The notes under the pieces: model-generated
Told to the model about the DNA's origin: nothing
Database searches by the model: none
Seen by the model: the letters and a program-made list of their open reading frames with translations, nothing else
Source: CAG-390 sp045543615
GTDB taxonomy: Bacteria > Bacillota > Clostridia > Oscillospirales > CAG-272
DNA: 64,000 nucleotides
NCBI GenBank assembly: GCA_045543615.1
Contig: JAZPXL010000057.1
Location: 1-64,000, forward strand
Direction: 5' to 3'
Program-made: the position numbers and the translations under genes
Shown here: one piece after another, positions 35,819 to 43,927 of the stretch
Numbering within the stretch: the first letter of the stretch is position 1
Layout of the letters: each line of letters opens with the position of its first letter

Positions 35819-38194
35819 TTAGAACGGTGCGTCCTCGTCCGAGGGAGGAGGAGGCATATCGGGGCTTGACATAAATGCAGTTGCATCAGCCTCCGTCATT
35901 GTGTCAGAACCGGGTGCTGATTCGACTGTCTTCGTGTATCCACACTCCTTGTTGTGACAGAAAAGCACGCCCTCTCTCGACTTCTTTGAGAATAGTATGC
36001 CACCACATTCGGGGCATTTCTCAGGTGTAGGAAGATCCCAGCTTGACCAATCGCAATCGGGATATCTGCCACAACTGTAAAATACCGACTTGTTCCGTCC
36101 TTGTCTTACAAGGATCTCGCCACCACATTTAGGACAGCTTACGCCCTCCACAACGTTCTTCTGTTGCTTGATATACTTACATTTAGGATAATTGGAGCAA
36201 GCAAAAAACGTTCCGTACTTGCCCTGTCTCTGCACCATCTCTCCACCACAAAGCTCGCAGGTAAAATCTGCAACAACTCTCGGCTTTTTGGGCACTTGCG
36301 TGCCACCGTCAAGTGGCTTTGTATTTTTGCATTCGGGATAATTGGGACAAGCCGCAAATTTACCAAATCTACCCGACTTAACTACCATCGTAGCTCCGCA
36401 CTTGTCGCAGATGATATCCGTCATCTCAGGCTCAGCAGGAGCACTCTGATAGCTTCCCTTGCCCTCTGCCTCCGAAAGCTCACGGGAGAAGCCCTCCCAG
36501 AACTCTCTCAGAACCTCAATCATAGGAGTTGTTCCCTCCTCGATTCCGTCAAGCTGACTTTCCATCCTTGCTGTAAACTCGTAGTCAACGATATCAGCAA
36601 AGTCCTCTTTCATAATTCTCGTTGTAACCTCGCCAAGCTCTGTCGGAACAAGTGACTTGCCCTCACGGACAACATATTCGCGAGCGAGAATAGTGGTTAT
36701 TGTGGGAGGAATAGTACTGGGTCTGCCTATTCCCTTGTCCTCAAGCATCTTGATAAGAGATGCCTCGTTGTATCTTGCAGGCGGCTCGGTGAAATGCTGT
36801 GTCGCCTTTGTGTCAACGCAAGGAAGAGACATACCCTCAGTTAGACTTGGGATCTTGAGGTTCTTGATGTCATCGACATCATCAGCACTCTTCGCTACCT
36901 CCTCAACGCTCTCCTCATATACGGCCATAAAGCCGGGGAACGCAACCGTGTAGCCACCTGTACGGAAGAGGTGTCCTGCGCATTCAAAATCAATATTAAG
37001 CGTATCAAGTCTCGCAGACTCCATCTGGCTTGCTACAAAACGCTCCCAAATAAGACGGTAGAGCTTGAACTGATCGGCAGTAAGATACGCCTTTACATCT
37101 GCAGGGAGAAGATCAACTCTTGCAGGTCTGATAGCCTCGTGTGCATCCTGTGCACCTGACTTCGTCTTATAGAGTCTTGGAGATTTCGGGCAGTAATTCT
37201 CTCCGTATTTTTCAGCAATAAATGCAAGTGCAGCACTTTGCGCCTCCGTGGATATACGGAGCGAGTCGGTACGCATATATGTGATAAGACCCTGTGCGCC
37301 ACCGTTGGCTGTGCCGAGATTTATACCCTCATACAGCTCTTGCGCTGTGCGCATAGTTCTTGCAGATTGGAAGCCAAGTCTTCTTGATGCCTCCTGAAGC
37401 ATTGTTGATGTGGTAAAGGGAGGTGCCGGAAGCTTGAACTTCGTGCCTCTCTTTACGCCACTTACATTCATATTCTTGCCCTTGACAGCATTAACAACTG
37501 CCTCTGCTTCTTCCTTGCTTGAGAGCTTAACCTTTGTAAGAGTTACGGCGTCTCCGTAATAACGAACACCGAACTGTACGCCGTTTGCCTCAAGCTTTGC
37601 TGATACTGTCCAATATTCATCGGGGATAAAAGCACGGATCTCTTCCTCACGCTCTACAACAAGACGTGTGGCAACCGACTGAACACGGCCTGCAGAAAGT
37701 CCGTTCTTAACTCGTCTCCAAAGCAGTGGGCTTAACTTGTAGCCAACAATTCTGTCAAGGATACGACGGGATTGCTGAGCGTTTACAAGGTTCATATCTA
37801 TCTGACGGGGAGCTTTGATGGAAGCCTTTATTGCAGTTTTTGTAATTTCGTTGAAGGTTACACGCCTGAGCTTTTCAGGTGGTATCTCAAGAGCAACTGC
37901 AAGATGCCAGGAGATCGCCTCTCCCTCTCGGTCAGGGTCTCCTGCAAGATAAACATATCTTGCCGCCTTTGCCTCACGGCGAAGCTCCTTAATGAGATCA
38001 CCCTTACCTCTAATATTGATATACTTCGGCTCAAAGCCACTCTCTATATCTATACCAAACGAGCTTTTGGGAAGATCTCTTATATGTCCCTTCGATGCAA
38101 CAACCTTATATGTCGCTCCAAGGCAGGCTTGAATTGTGTGTGCCTTGGCAGGGGACTCGATTATAACAAGATTCTTTACGGGATTTTTAGCCAT
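35819..38194 (-). CDS. topA: DNA topoisomerase I
   Basis: TopA relaxes negative supercoils. The 791-residue product has the TOPRIM start LVIIESPAKAHTI, the YLAGDPDREGEAISWHLA acidic motif, the active-site GLITYMRTDSLRIS (catalytic Tyr), and four C-terminal zinc ribbons (CDKCGATMV, CELCGGEMV, CPKCGGEIL, CPECGGILF). A short acidic Pro-rich tail follows. A consensus promoter lies upstream, inside the end of dprA spacing. Confidence 0.98.
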   Translation of the reverse strand: MAKNPVKNLVIIESPAKAHTIQACLGATYKVVASKGHIRDLPKSSFGIDIESGFEPKYINIRGKGDLIKELRREAKAARYVYLAGDPDREGEAISWHLAVALEIPPEKLRRVTFNEITKTAIKASIKAPRQIDMNLVNAQQSRRILDRIVGYKLSPLLWRRVKNGLSAGRVQSVATRLVVEREEEIRAFIPDEYWTVSAKLEANGVQFGVRYYGDAVTLTKVKLSSKEEAEAVVNAVKGKNMNVSGVKRGTKFKLPAPPFTTSTMLQEASRRLGFQSARTMRTAQELYEGINLGTANGGAQGLITYMRTDSLRISTEAQSAALAFIAEKYGENYCPKSPRLYKTKSGAQDAHEAIRPARVDLLPADVKAYLTADQFKLYRLIWERFVASQMESARLDTLNIDFECAGHLFRTGGYTVAFPGFMAVYEESVEEVAKSADDVDDIKNLKIPSLTEGMSLPCVDTKATQHFTEPPARYNEASLIKMLEDKGIGRPSTIPPTITTILAREYVVREGKSLVPTELGEVTTRIMKEDFADIVDYEFTARMESQLDGIEEGTTPMIEVLREFWEGFSRELSEAEGKGSYQSAPAEPEMTDIICDKCGATMVVKSGRFGKFAACPNYPECKNTKPLDGGTQVPKKPRVVADFTCELCGGEMVQRQGKYGTFFACSNYPKCKYIKQQKNVVEGVSCPKCGGEILVRQGRNKSVFYSCGRYPDCDWSSWDLPTPEKCPECGGILFSKKSREGVLFCHNKECGYTKTVESAPGSDTMTEADATAFMSSPDMPPPPSDEDAPF

Positions 38195-38302
38195 ACGACT
38201 GTTTTGTTTCCTTTCGATATATGATCAACTGATCTCAGAATTTCAAATTTAATTCTCACAGCACCAAAAGCGCGCTTTTGCGCTCAAAGTGTCGTGCTTT
38301 AT

Positions 38303-38331
38303 ATTGTATAACGATTTTTCCGAATTGTCAA
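38303..38331 (-). promoter_or_regulatory. Promoter of topA
   Basis: On the minus strand TTGACA (38331-38326) and TACAAT (38308-38303) are 17 bp apart, just past the dprA stop. The leader of about 105 bases contains a strong palindrome AAAAGCGCGCTTTT (about 38266-38279). Confidence 0.85.
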
Positions 38332-38334
38332 TAC

Positions 38335-39705
38335 TCATTTTTTGCGCACAAAGCTGCCACCCGGGCCTGACACAAAATAGCCCATAAACTCAAGCAAGGA
38401 TAATGCAGCAAGTGGTTCATCCCCACCAAGTCCGATGCTTGATATCCAATCGGGCGTTACCGAACGGCCGACCTCCACAGCATCAAGGATTTTCTGCAGC
38501 TCCTCGTCCTCAACGGGATCAGGCGCAATATCTGCCACAGGCACGTCGGATACACTCTCCATAGTTGCAGTCGGACGTGGCGTGTGCGTCTTTTTTCTTG
38601 TGCGAGGTGCGTCTGCCTCAGGCTTATGCTCCAAATTTTCTTCCGCCTCTTCATTTACAAACGCAGGGTCGGGCATTTCGGAAGATGTAGGATTGATATT
38701 CACCCCACAGACTCCATATCTGCCAAGGGCATCGAGAGATAGCTCCGAGCGCATCTCGGCATCTGCAAGCGCGTCAAGATCAATTGCCTTGGCAAAAAGG
38801 CTTTTGTACTCCGAAAGCAAATCACGAGCAGACAGCACAACGAAAGCTCCATCTCTTATAAGCCTGTTTGTTCCGGCTGTATTTCTCGCACCGACATTAC
38901 CAGGAAGTGCGAACAGATTTCTTCCCTGTCTTATTGCATCACGAGCAGTATGCATAGCTCCACTACCGTCTCCGGCCTCAACAATAAGGCTGCCCTGACA
39001 AAGTCCACTAATAATTCTGTTTCTAACAGGGAAATTGTTGCCAAAGGGCTTTGTTCCGGGAGGATATTCGCTTACCAGTGCACCGTTTTGTGCAATAGCT
39101 CCCATAAGAGTTCTGTGCGCCGGTGGATAAACGCAGTCAAGACCACAACCAAGAACTGCCACAGTTCGTCCACCGCCCTCAAGTGCGCCAACGGCGGCAA
39201 CGCCGTCAATTCCAAGTGCCATACCACTTACAACGCAAGCACCTGCGGCACTCAGCTCATATGATATTTTATACGCCATTCTCATTCCGTATTCGCTCAT
39301 TGAGCGAGTACCCACAACTGCTACCGAGAGTGGATGCGACAGAAGAGATACGTCTCCCTTAACAAAAAGCGCATAGGGAGGATTATGAATAGCCTTCAGC
39401 CTGCTTGGATATCTGTCTGAAAAGATGTTGATCACCTCGACACCCTTTCGCTCGCAAAAGCTGACTACATACTCTGCACGCTCAAGGTTTTTGTCACTGA
39501 AGGCTGCAATCTGTTTGTCCGTAAGGCCAATAGCTCCAAGCTCCTCTTCCTCGGCACTATAAATCTCATACGGTGTCGAGTAATGCTCAAAAAGCTTTTC
39601 AAACAGCCTTGAGCCTGCACCTAAGTGAATGATAAGCCAGGCTTCAAATATCGCTCTGTCGTGTTCGGAAAGACCGTTTTGGTCTTTAATTGTTCTGTCA
39701 AGCAT
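38335..39705 (-). CDS. dprA: DNA processing protein DprA (Smf)
   Basis: DprA loads RecA on incoming single-stranded DNA. The 456-residue product has a helical N-terminal SAM-like part, the Rossmann core (AVVGTRSMSEYGMRMAYKIS, SGMALGIDGVAAVGALEGGG, AVLGCGLDCVYP, SEYPPGTKPFGNNFPVRNRI, VEAGDGSGAMHTARDAI, ALPGNV) and a C-terminal winged-helix domain. A low-complexity linker rich in Glu, Pro, Thr and Arg (about 345-390) joins them. ATG 39705 follows GGGAG eight bases upstream; GTG 39714 is the alternative. Confidence 0.95.
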   Translation of the reverse strand: MLDRTIKDQNGLSEHDRAIFEAWLIIHLGAGSRLFEKLFEHYSTPYEIYSAEEEELGAIGLTDKQIAAFSDKNLERAEYVVSFCERKGVEVINIFSDRYPSRLKAIHNPPYALFVKGDVSLLSHPLSVAVVGTRSMSEYGMRMAYKISYELSAAGACVVSGMALGIDGVAAVGALEGGGRTVAVLGCGLDCVYPPAHRTLMGAIAQNGALVSEYPPGTKPFGNNFPVRNRIISGLCQGSLIVEAGDGSGAMHTARDAIRQGRNLFALPGNVGARNTAGTNRLIRDGAFVVLSARDLLSEYKSLFAKAIDLDALADAEMRSELSLDALGRYGVCGVNINPTSSEMPDPAFVNEEAEENLEHKPEADAPRTRKKTHTPRPTATMESVSDVPVADIAPDPVEDEELQKILDAVEVGRSVTPDWISSIGLGGDEPLAALSLLEFMGYFVSGPGGSFVRKK

Positions 39706-39775
39706 AGCATTCACTCCCTAAAATTCAAATTTTTTCGTTCTATCTTTTCTTTTTTAATTTAACTTGATTTCAGTT

Positions 39776-40609
39776 TTATTTAGCAGAAAGCCTTCTCTGC
39801 TCCCACATAAATACCGACGCTGCAACCGATGCGTTGAGCGACTCAACACCGGGGCCTGACTCTATGGGCAATATTACGCAGGCATCGCAAGCTTCACAAG
39901 TAGCCACCGACAGTCCGTGTCCCTCGTTGCCAATGACAACGATATCAAAAGGCGAAAGTCCAACGTCCTCCACACTCACGGCATCATCGGAAAGTGTGGC
40001 GGCAAGAGTGCGTCTGCCGCACTTAGATATCTCTGAAAGAAGCTTTGGAAGCTCGCTGCAAATAAGAATATTCCTTGAAAATACTGCGCCCATAGCACCC
40101 CTGAGCGTCTTGGGGTTATAAATATCTGCGCAATCGGACGAGAGGATGAGCGTATCAACTCCAAACGCCGATGCGGAACGGATCACAGCACCGAGATTTC
40201 CGGGATCCCGTATCGCCTCAAACGCCATCACTCTACCGGGAAGCTCGGCAATCCTTGCGCCGTCACTTGCGCAAACTGTGCGATGTCGGCTCGCAATTTC
40301 GTGTACCGTGGCAACCACACCCTCGGGTGCTCTTTCATCGGTGATCTTTGCAAACACCTCGTCGGAAAGATAGACTATGGAAAGCGAGGGGCATAGTGAC
40401 TCAACCCTCTCTGTAAGCTCCTCTGAGTTACTCAGGCGAATAAAAACTCTCTCGATATCGAGAGAACAAGCGACAGCCTCGGCGAGAAGCTTAAATCCGT
40501 CAATACGAAAAAGCCCCGACTTGCGTCGCTCCTTTTTGTCAAGAAGAGAGACGAGCTTTTGCACCGTGGGGTTTTGTCTTGATGTGATGAGTTGTCTGTC
40601 AAGAGGCAT
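39776..40609 (-). CDS. SpoU/TrmH-family RNA 2'-O-methyltransferase
   Basis: The 277-residue product has an N-terminal RNA-binding domain (LITSRQNPTVQKLVSLLDKK) and the SPOUT knot motifs: FEAIRDPGNLGAVIRSASAF, RGAMGAVFSRNI, VIGNEGHGLS and ILPIESGPGVESLNASVAAS. Such proteins methylate ribose in rRNA or tRNA; the target is not known. AAAGGAG precedes ATG 40609. It follows rplT by about 107 bp. Confidence 0.95.
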   Translation of the reverse strand: MPLDRQLITSRQNPTVQKLVSLLDKKERRKSGLFRIDGFKLLAEAVACSLDIERVFIRLSNSEELTERVESLCPSLSIVYLSDEVFAKITDERAPEGVVATVHEIASRHRTVCASDGARIAELPGRVMAFEAIRDPGNLGAVIRSASAFGVDTLILSSDCADIYNPKTLRGAMGAVFSRNILICSELPKLLSEISKCGRRTLAATLSDDAVSVEDVGLSPFDIVVIGNEGHGLSVATCEACDACVILPIESGPGVESLNASVAASVFMWEQRRLSAK

Positions 40610-40667
40610 TTTTACGCTCCTTTTTGAAGCAAAATGTTGTTTGTTAAAAAGTCAAGAATACGCAAAC

Positions 40668-40704
40668 AGGGGATGGAGCAATCAAAAGCTTGCTACATCC
40701 CCTA
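40668..40704 (-). terminator. Probable terminator after rplT
   Basis: AGGGGATG (40704-40697) pairs with CATCCCCT (40675-40668), extended inward by AGCAA/TTGCT, 13 bp past rplT. The T-tail (GTTTGCGTATTC) is poor, so read-through into the methyltransferase gene is possible. Confidence 0.5.
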
Positions 40705-40716
40705 TTATCAAACTGC

Positions 40717-41070
40717 TTAGAGAGCAGCCTTTGCCTTCTCTACGAGAGCAGCAAAGCCTTCCTTATCGCTGATAGCGATCTCGGAGAGCATCTTGCGGTT
40801 AAGCTCGATACCTGCGAGCTTAAGTCCGTGCATAAATGTAGAGTAGTTCATACCGTTTGCCTTGCAAGCCGCAGAAATACGGGTGATCCAAAGGCGACGA
40901 AAATCTCTCTTCTTGAGCTTACGGCCGATGAAAGCGTAGTTACCGCTCTTCATAACAGCCTGCTTAGCCATCTTAAAGTGCTTGCTCTTTGCGCCCCAAT
41001 AGCCCTTAGCGGCCTTGAGTATCTTATTTCTTCTCTTGCGCGTCATCATCGCGCCCTTAATTCTTGCCAT
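40717..41070 (-). CDS. rplT: 50S ribosomal protein bL20
   Basis: The 117-residue product (ARIKGAMMTRKRRNKILK, AKGYWGAKSKHFKMAKQAV, RKRDFRRLWITRISAA-like core, NYSTFMHGLKLAGIELNRK) is a typical bL20. It is needed early in large-subunit assembly and, in Firmicutes, represses its own infC-rpmI-rplT operon through the leader. AGGAGG precedes ATG 41070. Confidence 0.98.
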   Translation of the reverse strand: MARIKGAMMTRKRRNKILKAAKGYWGAKSKHFKMAKQAVMKSGNYAFIGRKLKKRDFRRLWITRISAACKANGMNYSTFMHGLKLAGIELNRKMLSEIAISDKEGFAALVEKAKAAL

Positions 41071-41102
41071 TGTTATTTCCTCCTACAATTTCTGCCGAGC
41101 TC

Positions 41103-41297
41103 TTACTTCTGAATGAGAGCACGGATGTTTGCAGCTACCTTGCCGCATACATAATCTGCGCTGCGAAGATGTCTCTTGCGCTTCTGATCCTTCAAGCCGA
41201 GCTTGTGACGATGATGTGAATGATTCATTTTGACCTTACCGCTTCCGGTTACCGAGAAACGCTTTGCAGAGGCCTTGTGTGTCTTAACTTTTCCCAT
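41103..41297 (-). CDS. rpmI: 50S ribosomal protein bL35
   Basis: The 64-residue basic product (MGKVKTHKASAKRFSVTGSG, then NHSHHRHKLGLKDQKRKRHL) matches bL35 in length and order. It lies between infC and rplT with 32-66 bp gaps, the universal operon order. Confidence 0.97.
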   Translation of the reverse strand: MGKVKTHKASAKRFSVTGSGKVKMNHSHHRHKLGLKDQKRKRHLRSADYVCGKVAANIRALIQK

Positions 41298-41363
41298 TTT
41301 TGTATCTCCTGTAAAATTATTTTTATTTTAGTTTGTTCCAAACGGCCCGAAGACCGCAATAGA

Positions 41364-41879
41364 TTATTTTTTAATAGGGCTTACTATCATAGTGATAAGT
41401 CTGCCTTCAAGAACGGGGTCTTTATCGACAGTTCCCGATTCAGCAACAGCCTCACGGAATCTCTCAATAATCTCCTTACCGATCTCCTGATGGCTCATCT
41501 CTCTGCCCTTGAAGCGCAATACGACCTTAACCTTATTGCCATCCTTAAGGAATCTGAGAGCGTGCTTTACCTTCGTCTCGAAATCGTGTGTATCAATGCG
41601 ACAAGAAAGCTGAACCTCTTTAACTTCAATAACGTTCTGCTTCTTCTTTGCTTCCTTCTCTCTCTTTTCCTGCTCAAAACGATAGCGTCCGTAATCGACA
41701 ATGCGACATACGGGAGGCTGTGCGTTCGGGGAAATAAGAACGAGATCCAAGCCCTTATCGTAAGCAATACGCAGAGCATCGTCGGATGACATAATGCCAA
41801 CCTGTTCTCCCTCAGGACCTATAACTCTGACTTCCTTACAATGAATGTTTTCGTTGACGAGTAATTCTTTAACAGCTAT
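41364..41879 (-). CDS. infC: Translation initiation factor IF-3, apparent AUA start
   Basis: IF-3 keeps ribosomal subunits apart and proofreads the initiator tRNA. The coding frame runs upstream of the first ATG (41792) through a conserved N-terminus (VNENIHCKEVRVIGPEGEQV), so translation must begin earlier. The in-frame region is bounded by a TGA about nine bases further up, contains no ATG, GTG or TTG, and has GGAGG nine bases before ATA 41879. AUA is thus the likely start, giving 171 residues, the normal length. Rare AUU/AUC/AUA starts are a known self-regulatory feature of infC. C-terminal motifs (CRIDTHDFETKVKHALRFLK, VKVVLRFKGREM, MIVSPIKK) are normal. Confidence 0.93.
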   Translation of the reverse strand: MAVKELLVNENIHCKEVRVIGPEGEQVGIMSSDDALRIAYDKGLDLVLISPNAQPPVCRIVDYGRYRFEQEKREKEAKKKQNVIEVKEVQLSCRIDTHDFETKVKHALRFLKDGNKVKVVLRFKGREMSHQEIGKEIIERFREAVAESGTVDKDPVLEGRLITMIVSPIKK

Positions 41880-41894
41880 GACAGCTCACCTCCA

Positions 41895-42015
41895 AAATCA
41901 AAAAAGCGACACAGATCTCTCCGTGCCGAACATACCACCACTCGCAGGTGGTTCGTCTTATTAACCCAAGCTCGCCTTTGCGGCCGGGTGAGAACGGAGA
42001 GTTCTTCTTTGTTAC
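41895..42015 (-). ncRNA. L20-type leader of the infC-rpmI-rplT operon
   Basis: The 5' leader has CTCTCCG (42001-41995) able to pair with CGGAGAG (41923-41917), enclosing GGCGAGCTTGGGTT and a CCACC-TGCGAG-GGTGG hairpin. This long-range pairing would compete with the terminator that follows. The arrangement matches the L20 leader described upstream of infC in Firmicutes, where L20 binding promotes termination. Confidence 0.8.
41899..41928 (-). terminator. Attenuator terminator in the infC leader
   Basis: On the minus strand CGGCACGGA (41928-41920) pairs with TCTGTGTCG (41915-41907) around a four-base loop, followed by CTTTTTTG. Its 5' arm overlaps the CGGAGAG that pairs with the upstream CTCTCCG, so the two structures exclude each other. 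Confidence 0.82.
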
Positions 42016-42021
42016 CGACTA

Positions 42022-42050
42022 ATTATAGCACGCCTTCCTCTCTTTGTCAA
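42022..42050 (-). promoter_or_regulatory. Promoter of infC-rpmI-rplT
   Basis: On the minus strand a perfect TTGACA (42050-42045) and TATAAT (42027-42022) are 17 bp apart. The leader to ATA 41879 is about 136 bases. Confidence 0.92.
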
Positions 42051-42103
42051 TAGTCTTTTTCAAAATATTTTGGGATTTTGAAGCTTTTTTTACCGACAAA
42101 ACG

Positions 42104-42153
42104 AAAAACAAGCTCTCGTCACACCGTTTTTTCGACAGATGCGCCGAGAGCTT
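42104..42153 (-). terminator. Terminator of the GH25 lysozyme gene
   Basis: A 9-bp perfect stem AAGCTCTCG (42110-42118 with 42145-42153) with a 26-base loop is followed on the minus strand by GTTTTTCGTTTTG, 27 bp past the stop. Confidence 0.75.
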
Positions 42154-42179
42154 ATATTATATGATGTCTTTGAAGCGTA

Positions 42180-43400
42180 TCAACCTGCGCTCTTGAGGCT
42201 TGAAAGCGTTACCCAGCCGTAGCCGTCCTTGTAATCAAATCTTGCCCAGCCCTTGTATACGCCGTGGATGGTGATTTCCGTTCCCCTGTCAAGAGCACCT
42301 ATGGTTGTATATGTCGCAGCAGGGCCTGAGCGAATGTTGAGCGAGGAGTTTGAGTTGACAATATACTTCCCCGCCTTCGTAGTATCAAGGTCATAGTCTT
42401 CAACAAACGGAGCGTCAACGGCAACGCCGGTCTTGAACTTGACGTTCTCCACGCCCTCAGCCTCATATCCGTTAAAGCCATACGCCCTAACTATCGCAGG
42501 GTAGTCCTTGAAGCAGATGTTTGCGTCAAGGTTTCCGTTGTAGCCGTTTATTCTACACTTTGAGGTATACTGATGCATACCGTACATTGTCGAATATCTC
42601 TTTGCGTTGTCGACGTTCACCGTTCCGTCATTCTTTGAGTAATTCGCCATCCAGAAGTCATACTGCTTGCCAAGCGTATTAACAGAGCCGGAAATCCAAC
42701 CGTTGAACGACGGATCTGCCCAGCTTGCATAGCTGTAAAGACCTGCAAGGTATCCTGCATCAGCAAGTCCGTCAAGAACCGTCTTGCAGATAATCCTTGC
42801 CGTGGTAGCATTTGAACCCATATTGGATTTGCAATCGCTGTTCTCGAAATCGTAATACACAGGGTACTCGAACTTCTTGCCCTCTATGTATTCAAGGAAA
42901 AGAGCAAGCTCTTGTTTTGCCTGCGTAACATTATTTGCATAGGAATAAAAATATACGCCGATATCAAGACCTGCCGCACGAGCAGCCTTGTAGTTCGCCT
43001 CAAAATGATAATCACGTCTGGGCGACTTTGTCGGATGAGTACCAAAGCCACATCTGAGAATAACAAAGCTGTATCCTGCAGCCTTTACTGCATTGAAGTT
43101 GAAATTCTCGCCCTGGTGCTCGGAGATGTCAAGGCCTATGGCAATCTTTTTGCCCTTGCCCTTCATTCCCTCCGTGTAGCCCTCATAGCCCTTGAGTATA
43201 ACGGGGGCCGTGGTTGTCTCCTCTGCTGTTGTTTCCTCCTCTGTTGTGTCCTCTGCGGTTGTATTGTCAACAATGTCTCCGTCGGGATCGACTGACGAGG
43301 TGTCGTCCACCTCGCCGCCATTGTCGCAGGCAACGAAGACGCCGAGAAGCATAAAGCACGCAAGCGCAAGCGAGAAGAATCTCTTAAACAATTTCATCAT
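42180..43400 (-). CDS. GH25 lysozyme lipoprotein with C-terminal SH3 domain
   Basis: This 406-residue protein probably cleaves peptidoglycan glycan chains at the cell surface. It has a lipoprotein signal ending FVAC (Cys25), a Thr/Glu/Asp linker, and a glycoside hydrolase family 25 barrel (about 75-270) with GLDISEHQGENFNFNAVK, ILRCGFG, IGVYFYSYA and the catalytic YYDFEN. A bacterial SH3 domain closes the protein (LNIRSGPAATYTTIG, GWVTLSSL). ATG 43400 lies five bases after AAGGAG; a tandem ATG at 43397 is also possible. A long structured leader with a terminator precedes it. Confidence 0.92.
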   Translation of the reverse strand: MMKLFKRFFSLALACFMLLGVFVACDNGGEVDDTSSVDPDGDIVDNTTAEDTTEEETTAEETTTAPVILKGYEGYTEGMKGKGKKIAIGLDISEHQGENFNFNAVKAAGYSFVILRCGFGTHPTKSPRRDYHFEANYKAARAAGLDIGVYFYSYANNVTQAKQELALFLEYIEGKKFEYPVYYDFENSDCKSNMGSNATTARIICKTVLDGLADAGYLAGLYSYASWADPSFNGWISGSVNTLGKQYDFWMANYSKNDGTVNVDNAKRYSTMYGMHQYTSKCRINGYNGNLDANICFKDYPAIVRAYGFNGYEAEGVENVKFKTGVAVDAPFVEDYDLDTTKAGKYIVNSNSSLNIRSGPAATYTTIGALDRGTEITIHGVYKGWARFDYKDGYGWVTLSSLKSAG

Positions 43401-43424
43401 ACTGTCTCCTTGAAAATATCCTGA

Positions 43425-43504
43425 TAAAAAAGCAACAACGGTGACCAGCCCCGCGTCCAAAGATATCATGAGATTGATACTCCGCAGAAAATGGTGACCG
43501 TTGT
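43425..43504 (-). promoter_or_regulatory. Leader hairpin with terminator-like tail upstream of GH25
   Basis: On the minus strand ACAACGGTCACCA (43504-43492) pairs with TGGTCACCGTTGT (43447-43435) with one mismatch, enclosing 44 bases, followed by TGCTTTTTTATC. This lies between the promoter and the ribosome-binding site, so it looks like an attenuator. No known riboswitch class was recognised. Confidence 0.6.
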
Positions 43505-43548
43505 GCATTCGAGGCCGTAGACACGATGTTTCGTATCTCCGTACCGAC

Positions 43549-43577
43549 ATTATACACCTTTTTTCGCAAAAAGTAAA
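43549..43577 (-). promoter_or_regulatory. Promoter of the GH25 gene
   Basis: On the minus strand TTTACT (43577-43572) and a perfect TATAAT (43554-43549) are 17 bp apart, giving a leader of about 140 bases. The remaining gene-free DNA to 43800 is A/T-rich with no further structure recognised. Confidence 0.7.
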
Positions 43578-43817
43578 TTATTAAAATTGACGAATATTTG
43601 CTCAAATTTTCGTGAAAAAACCCCAAAGTAGAAAAACACCCCTTTTTTCAGCACATTTTTCGTGCAGTATTACAACGACACTCAAAGCGACATATGACGT
43701 GCGACATTTTTTGCACGTATTTCGAAAGTTTTATCATTCGCTTTTGTAGTTTTCTTCAATTAAATATTAAATTTTTATTTATTATTGCAATTTTCTATGG
43801 ATTTTTATTAAATTGTA

Positions 43818-43826
43818 TGCTATAAT
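43818..43826 (+). promoter_or_regulatory. Extended -10 promoter of lon
   Basis: TGC-TATAAT (43818-43826) is an extended -10 element with no good -35, about 100 bp before lon. A second TATAAT follows five bases later. No CtsR or CIRCE operator was seen in the leader. Confidence 0.5.
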
Positions 43827-43927
43827 AATATAATCGGATATTGTATGCCTACGAGGATAATAACAAATCATAAGCAAGAGTCCCGGGCCGCTACGACAAC
43901 AATACTCCGAAAGCGAAAGGAACAAAA

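Noticed and set aside
41364..41792. infC starting at ATG 41792
   Set aside because: This would remove the conserved IF-3 N-terminus and lacks a ribosome-binding site.
43401..43549. Known riboswitch (c-di-GMP or ydaO/c-di-AMP) in the GH25 leader
   Set aside because: The conserved aptamer motifs of these classes are not present on the transcribed strand.
43800..43927. CtsR or CIRCE heat-shock operator before lon
   Set aside because: Neither the GGTCAAA heptad repeat nor the CIRCE inverted repeat is seen.
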